From an uncultured Eubacteriales bacterium (GTDB lineage Bacteria > Bacillota > Clostridia > Oscillospirales > CAG-272): a stretch of DNA of 14,670 nt. Where the stretch lies: positions 1-14,670 of the forward strand of contig URAP01000040.1 in NCBI GenBank assembly GCA_900545935.1, given 5' to 3'. Positions 5,608-11,982 of the stretch are shown here, one piece after another. Position 1 is the first letter of the stretch. Every line of letters starts with the position of its first letter. The translations under genes were made by a program, and so were the position numbers. The notes under the pieces are model-generated. The model was not told the origin of the DNA, did not search any database, and was given only the letters and a program-made list of their open reading frames with translations.

Positions 5608-7797
5608 TTATATGCCGACGCCTGAGGCGGGCAGCTTTGTTTTGCGCAGACGCTTTGCATCCGGAACGGTCGTAAGATCGGTGGTCGCTGATATTACGCG
5701 ATCACCCTTTTTGAGATTAATGATTATCGCACCTCGGCTTGTGCGCGTCGTTTTAAATGCGACGGCTGAACTGTCGAAAACGATACCCTTGCCGGATTCG
5801 GTGCGCAGCAGCAGCTCGATCGGCTCTGTAACATAGAATACCGCGACGAGCGGTGCATGGTCGGAGTAGCCGCCGGTGAGCTTTCTGCGGTTGGACTTTG
5901 TGCTGTAAGCAGAGGCGGGAATGCGGACGCACGCGCCGTTTTCGTATACAAGAACGATACTGTGCGACTCACAATCGCGTTCGAGACGGCACATTGCAAC
6001 GGCGCGTTCACCGCTATCGAAGTCGAGCTTTGCCGGCACATAGTCGCCGAGCTCGCCGGAGCGTAGCAGGTCAAAATCGCGTACATGAGCCTTGTAGACC
6101 TGAGCATGATCTGAGAAGAAAAGCAGCTCGTCGGAATCGGTCGCGTCAAATTCACGCTCTATCTCATCGCCCTCCTTGAGCTTCTGAGAATCGGTAGCCT
6201 TGAGCGAGCGCATGCTTACTTTCTTGAAGTAGCCCTCGCGGGTGAACATGACGTGATTTACCGTTGTGTCCTCGGGTTCGTCGAGCACCGGCTCTACAAG
6301 TTCGTCCTCGTAGATGAGCTGTGTCTGGCGCGGCTTTGCGTATTTGGATTTTATTTCACGCAGCTGCTTTGCGATATATCTCTTGAGCTTGCGCTCGCTC
6401 GAAATTATCTCCTCGGTCGAGGCGATCTTCTCCTCAAGGTCGCGTATGTCCTTCATGCGCGAGAGCAGATATTCGCGGTTGATGTTGCGCAGCTTTATCT
6501 CGGCTACAAACTCGGCCTGATCCTCGTCGATGTCAAATCCCGCACAGAGATTCGGGATAACGTCGGCATCGTGTTCGGTGCCTCTGATTATTTTTATCGC
6601 CTTGTCTATATCGAGGATTATTTTACCGAGTCCCTGAAGCAGATGCAGCCTTGCTTTCATCTTGGACAGATCGTAGCTCAGCTCGCGGCGAACGCAATTC
6701 ATACGGAAGCGTATCCACTCGGTCAGTATATCGCCGACACCGAGCAGTCGCGGCGCGCCGTCGATGAGTACGTTGAAGTTGCAGTCAAAGCTGTCCTCGA
6801 GAGGGGTAGATTTATACAGCTTTGTCATCAGCTTATCGGGATCGACTCCGCGCCGCAGATCAAGCGTCAGACGGAAGCCGCTGATGTCGGTCTCATCGCG
6901 AAAATCGGTTATTTCTTTTATCTTGCCATCTTTTATCAGCTGTGTGAGCTTCGAGCTTATCAGCTCGACGGTGGTCGAATACGGTATCTGAACGATATCT
7001 ATACAGTTCTGATCCTTATCATATCTCCACCTCGCGCGCAGGCGTACGCTGCCGTGACCGGTGCGGTATATCTCGCGCAGTGTTTCGCGGTTGTAGATAA
7101 TGTATCCGCCGCCCTGAAAATCGGGTGCTATCAGGATATCGAGCAGCTGATCTACCGTAGTATCGGGATTTATCAGCATCTGAACGGTCGCATCGCACAG
7201 CTCGGCAAGGTTAAATGAACAGATGGAGCTTGACATTGCGACGGCTATACCCTTATTGGGCGAGAGCAGTATGTTCGGAAATGAGGTAGGGAAAAGCACC
7301 GGCTCGAGCATAGTACCGTCGTAGTTGTCGCACATATCTACCGCGTCATGCTCTATGCCGCCGAATATCTCGGCGCAGAACGGATCAAGCTTGCACTCGG
7401 TATAACGTGATGCGGCATATACCATGCTCGAGGAATAATGCTTACCGAACGAGCCCTTAGAGTCGATAAACGGGTGCAGCAGCGTTTCGTTGCCGCGTGT
7501 CAGTCGGACAAGCGTCTCGTATATTGCAGCATCTCCGTGCGGATTAAGACGCATCGTCTGACCTACGACGTTGGCGCTCTTGGTTTTTGCGCCGGTGAGC
7601 AGTCCCATCTTGTACATGGTATACAGCAGCTTTCGGTGTGCGGGCTTGAAGCCGTCTATCTCGGGTATTGCACGGGAGACTATGACACTCATTGCATACG
7701 GCATGAAGTTTTTCTCGACAGTTTCGGTGATAGGCTGCTGCCGAACCTCTGCTGCGGGCTGTGTGACCGCCGGAGCCGTTGTCTTTTTCTTTGGCAT
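5608..7797 (-). CDS. parC: Type IIA DNA topoisomerase subunit A (ParC/topoisomerase IV-like)
   Basis: The DNA-cleaving, religating subunit of a gyrase/topo IV-type enzyme; its partner supplies the ATPase. The 729 residues fit ParC-like proteins; Firmicute GyrA is usually over 800. Seen: the breakage-reunion core from about residue 25 (KNFMPYAMSVIVSRAIPEIDGFKP), the quinolone-pocket helix NPHGDAAIYETLVRL (85-99), catalytic R131-Y132 in ASRYTECKL, the GIAVAMSSSICSFNL segment (183-197), a coiled-coil region (about 370-490) and a shortened beta-pinwheel C-terminal domain (about 510-729). No gyrase QRRGGKG box is visible, which argues for topo IV. Position 90 is Ala where E. coli GyrA has Ser83, and 94 is Glu. 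ATG 7797 has a modest AAAGG site. No B-subunit gene lies in the 383 bases upstream or in the neighbouring genes, unlike the usual parE-parC arrangement. Confidence 0.88.
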   Translation of the reverse strand: MPKKKTTAPAVTQPAAEVRQQPITETVEKNFMPYAMSVIVSRAIPEIDGFKPAHRKLLYTMYKMGLLTGAKTKSANVVGQTMRLNPHGDAAIYETLVRLTRGNETLLHPFIDSKGSFGKHYSSSMVYAASRYTECKLDPFCAEIFGGIEHDAVDMCDNYDGTMLEPVLFPTSFPNILLSPNKGIAVAMSSSICSFNLAELCDATVQMLINPDTTVDQLLDILIAPDFQGGGYIIYNRETLREIYRTGHGSVRLRARWRYDKDQNCIDIVQIPYSTTVELISSKLTQLIKDGKIKEITDFRDETDISGFRLTLDLRRGVDPDKLMTKLYKSTPLEDSFDCNFNVLIDGAPRLLGVGDILTEWIRFRMNCVRRELSYDLSKMKARLHLLQGLGKIILDIDKAIKIIRGTEHDADVIPNLCAGFDIDEDQAEFVAEIKLRNINREYLLSRMKDIRDLEEKIASTEEIISSERKLKRYIAKQLREIKSKYAKPRQTQLIYEDELVEPVLDEPEDTTVNHVMFTREGYFKKVSMRSLKATDSQKLKEGDEIEREFDATDSDELLFFSDHAQVYKAHVRDFDLLRSGELGDYVPAKLDFDSGERAVAMCRLERDCESHSIVLVYENGACVRIPASAYSTKSNRRKLTGGYSDHAPLVAVFYVTEPIELLLRTESGKGIVFDSSAVAFKTTRTSRGAIIINLKKGDRVISATTDLTTVPDAKRLRKTKLPASGVGI

Positions 7798-8180
7798 AAT
7801 TCGTACTACCTTTTCGTTGATTTTAGCAGCTTTGCTGCGGAGCCGGTATTATCCGCACTATATATGCGGCGTTTCTTCCGCTTCAAAGAAAGGGGCTGTT
7901 AAAAAACTCGCTTTTTAACAGCCCGGGGATAGATAAAATGTTCGGAGCGGTGTCGCTTCGTCAGACGTATGATCGTACGTCGAGGGGTAAAAGTGCCCGT
8001 GAAAAAGATGAATTATATTCTTTCGTGAGATCCGTTAGATTTTTTCTATTACGATTAGCTACTCCGCTGGATTAAAGCGGCTTTATCGCTTATTCACTTT
8101 TTCGATCCGGACTTTTTAATATCCCTCTTTTGGTTAAGAGATATTATCTTTCTCCGATCTTGCTTTTCACACTGTCGTGA
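7798..8180 (-). other. 383-base non-coding stretch with serial hairpins
   Basis: No gene is visible. Besides the 7893-7924 hairpin it holds, in plus coordinates: CGGAGCG/CGCTTCG with a GTGT loop (7943-7960, one G-U pair); GACGTA/TACGTC (7964-7981); CCGCT/AGCGG (8064-8080); and a bulged AATATC..TCTT/AAGAGATATT (8119-8144). It separates the HEAT gene from the topoisomerase gene, both leftward. A weak promoter-like pair for the latter (TTGAAG-16-TATATA, about 7859-7886) is the best I can see. It may be a 3' UTR plus leader, or a small structured RNA. Confidence 0.4.
7893..7924 (-). terminator. 13-bp hairpin, probable terminator of leftward transcripts
   Basis: GGGCTGTTAAAAA (7893-7905) and TTTTTAACAGCCC (7912-7924) pair perfectly over a six-base loop. 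On the minus strand the stem is followed by CTTTCTTT, a moderate U-tract, so it would end transcription coming from the HEAT gene 257 bases upstream. It could equally be an attenuator in the topoisomerase leader. Confidence 0.55.
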
Positions 8181-8564
8181 TCAAAGGAATCTCGGTGTAC
8201 GCTCCTTGGAGGAAACGGCAGCGTCGAGCAGTGCACGCTTTACCTCCTCGTCGGTCTCATTTGTCTCGACGAAGTAGAGGCGATCGACCTCGCGCTTTGT
8301 GCCGATCAGCTTGAGTGCTTCGCATGCAGCGAGGCGGATAGCCTTATCGTCGTCGGTAATGAGCTTCATGCAGGTGTTGACGGCGGTCTCGTCACGCTTG
8401 ATTTCTCCGAGCGCTGAGATCGCAAGCAGACGCAGTGCCTGCTCATAGCTCTCGTCGGTGAAGTCGGCGATCTTTTCGGAGTTGCCGTCCTCCTTCCACT
8501 TTGCTATTTTCTCCTCGTCGGTCTTGGAGGCGAATATTCCCTTAATGTTATCAAAGAGTCCCAT
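8181..8564 (-). CDS. Small HEAT-repeat protein
   Basis: A 127-residue cytoplasmic protein with no signal peptide or membrane segment. It opens with MGLFDNIKGIFASKTDEEKI, a short amphipathic start, followed by helix pairs typical of HEAT repeats: about 37-68 (YEQALRLLAISALGEIKRDE), 72-89 (DKAIRLAACEALKLIG) and a third partial pair to about 118. HEAT repeats form alpha-solenoids for protein-protein contact; no catalytic motif is present and the partner is unknown. The start has AAAGGA about eight bases upstream. A weak promoter candidate (TTTAAA-16-TAAAAT, 8670-8697, minus strand) lies in the 169-base gap from the SDR gene. It might otherwise be the tail gene of that operon. The repeat call is reasonably firm; the function is unknown. 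Confidence 0.75.
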   Translation of the reverse strand: MGLFDNIKGIFASKTDEEKIAKWKEDGNSEKIADFTDESYEQALRLLAISALGEIKRDETAVNTCMKLITDDDKAIRLAACEALKLIGTKREVDRLYFVETNETDEEVKRALLDAAVSSKERTPRFL

Positions 8565-8733
8565 GGCTTATTCCTTTCTTGTTTGTTCGGCTCGCCGTAT
8601 GTGACGTTCGCTTGCTCTTTTTATTATTTATAATGAGAAAGCAGGGCTGTGTTTTACGGTTTGCCGAATATTTTAATGCAGTAAGCGGTGATTTAAATGC
8701 TTTGTTGGATGTCGATCGTAATCTGCGCCTCGA

Positions 8734-9597
8734 TTATACTCCGGAATATGCGGCAAAGCCGCCGTCGACCGGGAGCACAACGCCGTTTACGAATGCGGAT
8801 GCGCCCGCATCACAGAGGAAGAGCAGCGGTCCGCGCAGATCCTCAACCTCGCCGAAGCGTCCCATCGGCGTAGCTGCGAGTATCTTCTCGGAGCGAGGAG
8901 TGAGCGAGCCGTCCTCATTCATCAGCAGACCTCTGTTCTGATTTGTAACGAAGAAGCCGGGAGCAATGGCGTTTACACGTATGCCTACCTTGGAGAAGTG
9001 TACTGCGAGCCACTGAGTAAAGTTTGAGACAGCGGCCTTTGCGCCCGAATATGCCGGGATCTTGGTCAGCGGACGGAAAGCGTTCATGCTCGAGATGTTG
9101 ATGATGGTCGGAGCCTCTCTGCCTATCATCTCGCGGGCAAATACCTGAGTCGGAAGCAGCACGCCCATAAAGTTAAGGTCGAACACGAACGATACGCCCT
9201 TAGGGTCGAGGTCGAAGAAGGTCTTGATGTCCTCAGCTTCCTTGTTGTTTTCGAGGTCCTCCGGGAAGAGGTATTCCTTATCGGTTGTGCCGCGCGGGTT
9301 GTTTCCGCCGGCACCGTTTATAAGAATGTCGGGATAGCCTATCTCGGCATATATCCTATCTCTTGCCGCCTCAAGGCTCGCGCGATCGAGGACGTTTGCC
9401 TCAACTGCGATAGCGACACCGCCGGAGATATTTATTTCGTCCGCTACAGCCTGAGCAGCCTCGAGTCGCAGGTCGCATACCGCGACGGAGGCGCCGCATG
9501 CCGCTAATTCCTTAGCAAAGCCGGAGCAGAGTACTCCGCCTCCTCCGGTAACTATCGCATTCTTTCCGCTCAGATCAACACTTGTTCTTTTTGCCAT
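8734..9597 (-). CDS. uxuB: D-fructuronate reductase / D-mannonate oxidoreductase, SDR type (UxuB/YjmF family)
   Basis: A classical short-chain dehydrogenase of 287 residues. Seen: the nucleotide-binding motif TGGGGVLCSG (17-26), NGAGG (94-98), N142 in DLNFMG, catalytic S170 in INISSMNA, Y183 and K187 in PAYSGAKAAVSNF, the PGF motif (213-215) and the C-terminal PVDGGFAAYSGV. The segments LNFMGVLLPTQVFA, PLTKIPAYSGAKAAVSNFTQWLAVHF and NAIAPGFFVTNQNR are characteristic of the YjmF-type enzyme that interconverts D-mannonate and D-fructuronate with NAD(P)H in hexuronate breakdown. A GTG at 9606 would add three residues but abuts the ribosome site; ATG 9597 has AGGAG at eight bases and is chosen. 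It is the third gene of a leftward cluster with the ASRT and TIM-barrel genes, which fits sugar-acid metabolism. The family is firm; the exact substrate is not proven. Confidence 0.87.
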   Translation of the reverse strand: MAKRTSVDLSGKNAIVTGGGGVLCSGFAKELAACGASVAVCDLRLEAAQAVADEINISGGVAIAVEANVLDRASLEAARDRIYAEIGYPDILINGAGGNNPRGTTDKEYLFPEDLENNKEAEDIKTFFDLDPKGVSFVFDLNFMGVLLPTQVFAREMIGREAPTIINISSMNAFRPLTKIPAYSGAKAAVSNFTQWLAVHFSKVGIRVNAIAPGFFVTNQNRGLLMNEDGSLTPRSEKILAATPMGRFGEVEDLRGPLLFLCDAGASAFVNGVVLPVDGGFAAYSGV

Positions 9598-9628
9598 TTC
9601 ACTCACTCCTGTAGTTTTTCGTTTGTGC

Positions 9629-9666
9629 GCGGGGCTGCGGCGGCACTTTCGTGCGGAGCGTCCCGC
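9629..9666 (-). promoter_or_regulatory. Intercistronic stem-loop with GAAA tetraloop
   Basis: On the minus strand GCAC-GAAA-GTGC (9643-9654) forms a GNRA-capped hairpin. It is enclosed by GCGGG/CCCGC (9662-9666 with 9629-9633), separated by an internal loop. It sits between the ASRT stop and the uxuB ribosome site and lacks a U-tract, so it is probably not a terminator. Confidence 0.4.
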
Positions 9667-9678
9667 TTTTATGTCGCT

Positions 9679-9700
9679 GCCGTCGGAATTACTCGACGGC
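9679..9700 (-). promoter_or_regulatory. Perfect 7-bp hairpin over the ASRT stop codon
   Basis: GCCGTCG (9679-9685) pairs with CGACGGC (9694-9700), and the eight-base loop contains the TAA stop (9689-9691). No U-tract follows. A role in mRNA processing or in coupling to uxuB is inference. Confidence 0.45.
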
Positions 9701-10063
9701 GTAGGCTATCGTTGTCATCAGCGCCATACTCGTGCTTGATGTATCGAGTCGGCTGTACTGTACAACGACCGGCTCGTCGCTCTCAAGAAGGACGGAGTAG
9801 GGTACATCGCGCTGTATCGGCTCGCCGCTGTCGCTGCGAATGCGGTCGAGACGTATATGATGTGTTCTTCTTGCGCCGCACTCTGCGTGAAATCCGCCGA
9901 TCTCGGGCTTATCCTCATACAGCAGCGTCAGACTGATGTGTGCATTGTGCTCTCCGGTGTTTGTGACGCATATTGCCTCGTGACTGATCTGCTCGCCCTC
10001 GCCGGAGACCGAGCTGAGAAATGTGTCAGGTATCAGCCATACCTTTTTTCCGTATGCCTTCAT
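9689..10063 (-). CDS. ASRT-family protein (sensory rhodopsin transducer-like, PF07100)
   Basis: A soluble protein of 124 residues. Its motif order matches the Anabaena sensory rhodopsin transducer family: VWLIPD (8-13), ISHEAICVTNTG (26-37), TLLYED (46-51), RRTHHIRLD (65-73), VPYSVLLESDEPVVVQYSRLDT (87-108, quoted only as endpoints of the conserved block) and ALMTTIAYAVE (114-124). The family is a small beta-sandwich proposed to bind sugars or other small molecules. Only the Anabaena member is tied to a rhodopsin, and none is visible here. It lies between the TIM-barrel gene and uxuB on the same strand (81 and 91 base gaps), so a sugar-binding or sensing role in that pathway is the simplest reading (inference). 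The start has GGGAGAT seven bases upstream. The family is firm from motif recall; the biochemical role is open. Confidence 0.82.
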   Translation of the reverse strand: MKAYGKKVWLIPDTFLSSVSGEGEQISHEAICVTNTGEHNAHISLTLLYEDKPEIGGFHAECGARRTHHIRLDRIRSDSGEPIQRDVPYSVLLESDEPVVVQYSRLDTSSTSMALMTTIAYAVE

Positions 10064-10073
10064 CTTATATCTC

Positions 10074-10125
10074 CCGAAAAAAACGATTATTTTTATAATA
10101 AATCCGAAAATTCCGAAAAAAACGA
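10074..10125 (-). repeat. 13-bp direct repeats in the leader of the ASRT gene
   Basis: CCGAAAAAAACGA occurs exactly at 10074-10086 and 10113-10125, 39 bases apart, with a shorter CCGAAAA at 10103-10109. One copy touches the ASRT ribosome site. This 81-base gap is otherwise AT-rich, with no clear promoter. Confidence 0.6.
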
Positions 10126-10144
10126 AACATCCGATATCGCAGGA

Positions 10145-11056
10145 TTATTTCAGGCGCTTGCCCTGATAACCTCTGTACTCGATAGGACCGTCGAAGAAAT
10201 TGATGCCGCCGCGGCAGCGCTTGAGGTACTCGAGAGAGGTGAGCTGCGAGGTCCATTCCATATCATCATAATGTACCGGGTCGTGATAACCCTCGATGTC
10301 TATGCTGCCCTTGAAGCCGCACTGGATAAGTACGGTACAGATATCAGCCCAGTTTGTATCGCCGAAGCCGGGCGTACGATTCCAAGCGTACGCATGGATG
10401 CCGCGCAGACCGTACTCGCGGATGACGTCGTGCGCGACGGTAGCATCCTTGCCGTGAACATGAACGATCTTGCTGCCCCAGCGTCTGACCTGCTGAATAG
10501 GATCCATCAGCTGCATAACCGCATGACAGGGTTCCCACTCGAGACCGAGTGCGTCGCTCGATATTTCGTTGAAGATAAGCTCCCACGCCTCCGGGCAGAA
10601 TGCAATATTGTTGCTGCCGCGATCCCATCCGTCGCCGCAGTTTTCGAGTCCGATCCTTACGCCCTTGCTCTCCGCAAGCTCAATAAGGGGAGTAAATACC
10701 TTAACAAAGTCCGGTATGGTCTCTCGAACGCTCAGCGCGGGATGACCGCCGGCAAAGGTGCCTACTCTGTCACAATCGAAATGCTCTGCATTTGCGATAA
10801 GATTCTCGACCGCACGGCGGGTATTCTCATCCTCGATAGTGTTTGCATATATGCCGAGTGCGGAGATCTTGCGTCCGTCGAGCACGTCGAGAACGCGCTT
10901 TCCGTATTCCTTGAGATCTCCCTCGCTTCCGTTTGCGAGCGCGCAGCAGTCGTTGAAGTTCAGCTCGTAGCTCTCAAAGCCGACGGCGTTCAGCTGCGGT
11001 ATCATTGTGAGCGCGCTCTCTGCGGGAATAAGAGTACCTATCTTGATATCAAACAT
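10145..11056 (-). CDS. Sugar phosphate isomerase/epimerase-like TIM-barrel protein (xylose isomerase-like, PF01261)
   Basis: A soluble TIM-barrel protein of 303 residues in the AP endonuclease 2/xylose isomerase-like superfamily, whose members isomerise or epimerise sugars and related compounds with divalent metal. Seen: a beta-1 start at MFDIKIGTLI, ESYELNF (28-34), an IGLENCG strand end with E138, GLEWEPCH (171-178, E173/E175/H178), KIVHVHGKD (196-204, H199/H201) and SIDIEGYHDP (251-260, E255/H258). These are the usual metal and substrate positions at barrel strand ends. It is too short and divergent to be called UxuA or XylA. It is the first gene of the leftward cluster with the ASRT gene and uxuB, so a sugar or sugar-acid substrate is likely (inference). 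The start has AGAGG eight to nine bases upstream. The fold is firm; the specific reaction is unknown. Confidence 0.82.
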   Translation of the reverse strand: MFDIKIGTLIPAESALTMIPQLNAVGFESYELNFNDCCALANGSEGDLKEYGKRVLDVLDGRKISALGIYANTIEDENTRRAVENLIANAEHFDCDRVGTFAGGHPALSVRETIPDFVKVFTPLIELAESKGVRIGLENCGDGWDRGSNNIAFCPEAWELIFNEISSDALGLEWEPCHAVMQLMDPIQQVRRWGSKIVHVHGKDATVAHDVIREYGLRGIHAYAWNRTPGFGDTNWADICTVLIQCGFKGSIDIEGYHDPVHYDDMEWTSQLTSLEYLKRCRGGINFFDGPIEYRGYQGKRLK

Positions 11057-11072
11057 TTTGTTTCCTCTCGCT

Positions 11073-11087
11073 TTTACATGATGTAAA
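11073..11087. promoter_or_regulatory. Palindrome upstream of the TIM-barrel/ASRT/uxuB cluster (candidate operator)
   Basis: TTTACAT-g-ATGTAAA is a perfect 7+7 inverted repeat 16 bases before the first gene of the cluster, directly ahead of its ribosome site. No consensus promoter is visible nearby, only TATATT just upstream on the minus strand. A sugar-responsive regulator site is a plausible guess. Confidence 0.35.
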
Positions 11088-11167
11088 TTTATGAATATAC
11101 GTGAGCGCCGACCGGGTATATGCCCTGAACCGAGCTTTCGGTCGATGCAAACGCGCTATATCCGCTC

Positions 11168-11632
11168 TCAGTTAAACATTGATTTGTATGCGCGGTCATC
11201 CTCAGCCCGCTTCTTATGCTTTGAGTGTACGACAGCCGCAACAGCTCCGCCTATCCAGTAAAGAACGCTGAGCAGAGCAGTGAGAATAAATCCGCCGCGT
11301 ATGTTTTTGCCGTCGCTGATGATAATAACGAATATCAGAACAAAGCTGACCGCCGAGCCGAGATAATGAACGAGCAGCGCAAGCCCGAACGGCAGACGCG
11401 GCAGCCCGAACAGAAGTCCGAGCAGCGACACGATAAGTGAGAAAACAAAGATGGCAAACAACGCCTGAAAGGACGGCGCATAGCTTGTGATGAAGGATGC
11501 CGCGCCGGTCAGCAGAAGAGTTGTCGCCGCATACATAAGGCATGCGGGAAACAGCACTCTCCGTATTATCAATGCGATGCCGTTGCTGTCTTTTGCGGTT
11601 TGACGCTGTGCGGAATTATCGCTGTTCTTCAT
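11168..11632 (-). CDS. Small four-helix integral membrane protein, function unknown
   Basis: A 154-residue protein that I do not recognise. Seen: a polar N-terminus of about 20 residues, then four hydrophobic segments at about 26-48, 56-77, 83-105 and 113-135, and a basic, charged C-terminal tail (HSKHKKRAEDDRAYKS). By the positive-inside rule both ends should be cytoplasmic, since RR (24-25) and KHKKR (138-142) flank the membrane region. There are no catalytic motifs. The overall shape recalls small uncharacterised four-TM families such as DUF3021, but I cannot assign it. ACGGAG lies about eight bases before the ATG at 11632. It is 111 bases upstream of the TIM-barrel gene on the same strand and could be cotranscribed with it, although the gap contains its own inverted repeats. 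Confidence 0.75.
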   Translation of the reverse strand: MKNSDNSAQRQTAKDSNGIALIIRRVLFPACLMYAATTLLLTGAASFITSYAPSFQALFAIFVFSLIVSLLGLLFGLPRLPFGLALLVHYLGSAVSFVLIFVIIISDGKNIRGGFILTALLSVLYWIGGAVAAVVHSKHKKRAEDDRAYKSMFN

Positions 11633-11982
11633 GCTTTTTCTCCGTTTATGTTAGACGCTTATGTCAGGATCGCAGGGTATGTCTGCGGTGCAGAGGCTGT
11701 GCCGGCATGCCTTTTACAGTGTCAGCTGAAGACAATTTTGCTTCACAAGCCTATACTGATTAACTATATCACTAATGTATTAATTTTTTGTGTTGTTTTT
11801 GATAATATATTCAAAAATATGCGCCGGAGGCGGTGTATACGGGCGTTTTTCGGAAGAAAGGAGGTAAAACGAGCTGCTTTTATTGGGGGATTGATGTGAT
11901 GCGGATATGCTTTATTTAATTTGACAAACCGCAAATGCTATGATATAATAATTTGTATGAAAAAATCTACGGAGGAGTAAAC
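11633..11982 (+). other. Divergent intergenic region between the membrane protein and holB
   Basis: These 350 bases hold the holB promoter (11921-11949) and its leader. There is also a very AT-rich tract (about 11756-11820) without a convincing promoter, and an ideal but orphan ribosome-site sequence AAAGGAGGT (11857-11865) with no ATG, GTG or TTG at usable distance. I see no protein gene and no confident promoter for the leftward membrane-protein gene. Confidence 0.5.
11921..11949 (+). promoter_or_regulatory. Consensus sigma-A promoter for holB-ricT
   Basis: TTGACA (11921-11926), a 17-base spacer and TATAAT (11944-11949) form a perfect consensus. The predicted start of transcription is about 11956, which rules out translation of holB from the upstream in-frame TTG at 11953. 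Confidence 0.87.

Noticed and set aside
6253..7218. 321-codon plus-strand open frame inside the topoisomerase gene
   Set aside because: It is opposite a highly conserved gene, has no ribosome site and its sequence matches no family.
9598..9606. GTG start at 9606 for the SDR gene
   Set aside because: It directly abuts the AGGAG site, while the ATG at 9597 has ideal spacing.
9857..11086. Long plus-strand open frame (409 codons) antisense to the TIM-barrel and ASRT genes
   Set aside because: The minus strand has two recognisable protein families with good ribosome sites. The plus frame has no recognisable motif and spans intergenic DNA, so it is a codon-usage shadow.
11145..11159. Partial CcpA (cre)-like site upstream of the sugar cluster
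   Set aside because: Only the left half fits; two fixed positions on the right side do not match.
11953..11982. Upstream in-frame TTG start for holB, and an overlapping 7-codon ATG frame at 11957
   Set aside because: Both lie at or before the expected transcription start and lack a ribosome site; the GGAGGAG and TTG at 11983 explain initiation.
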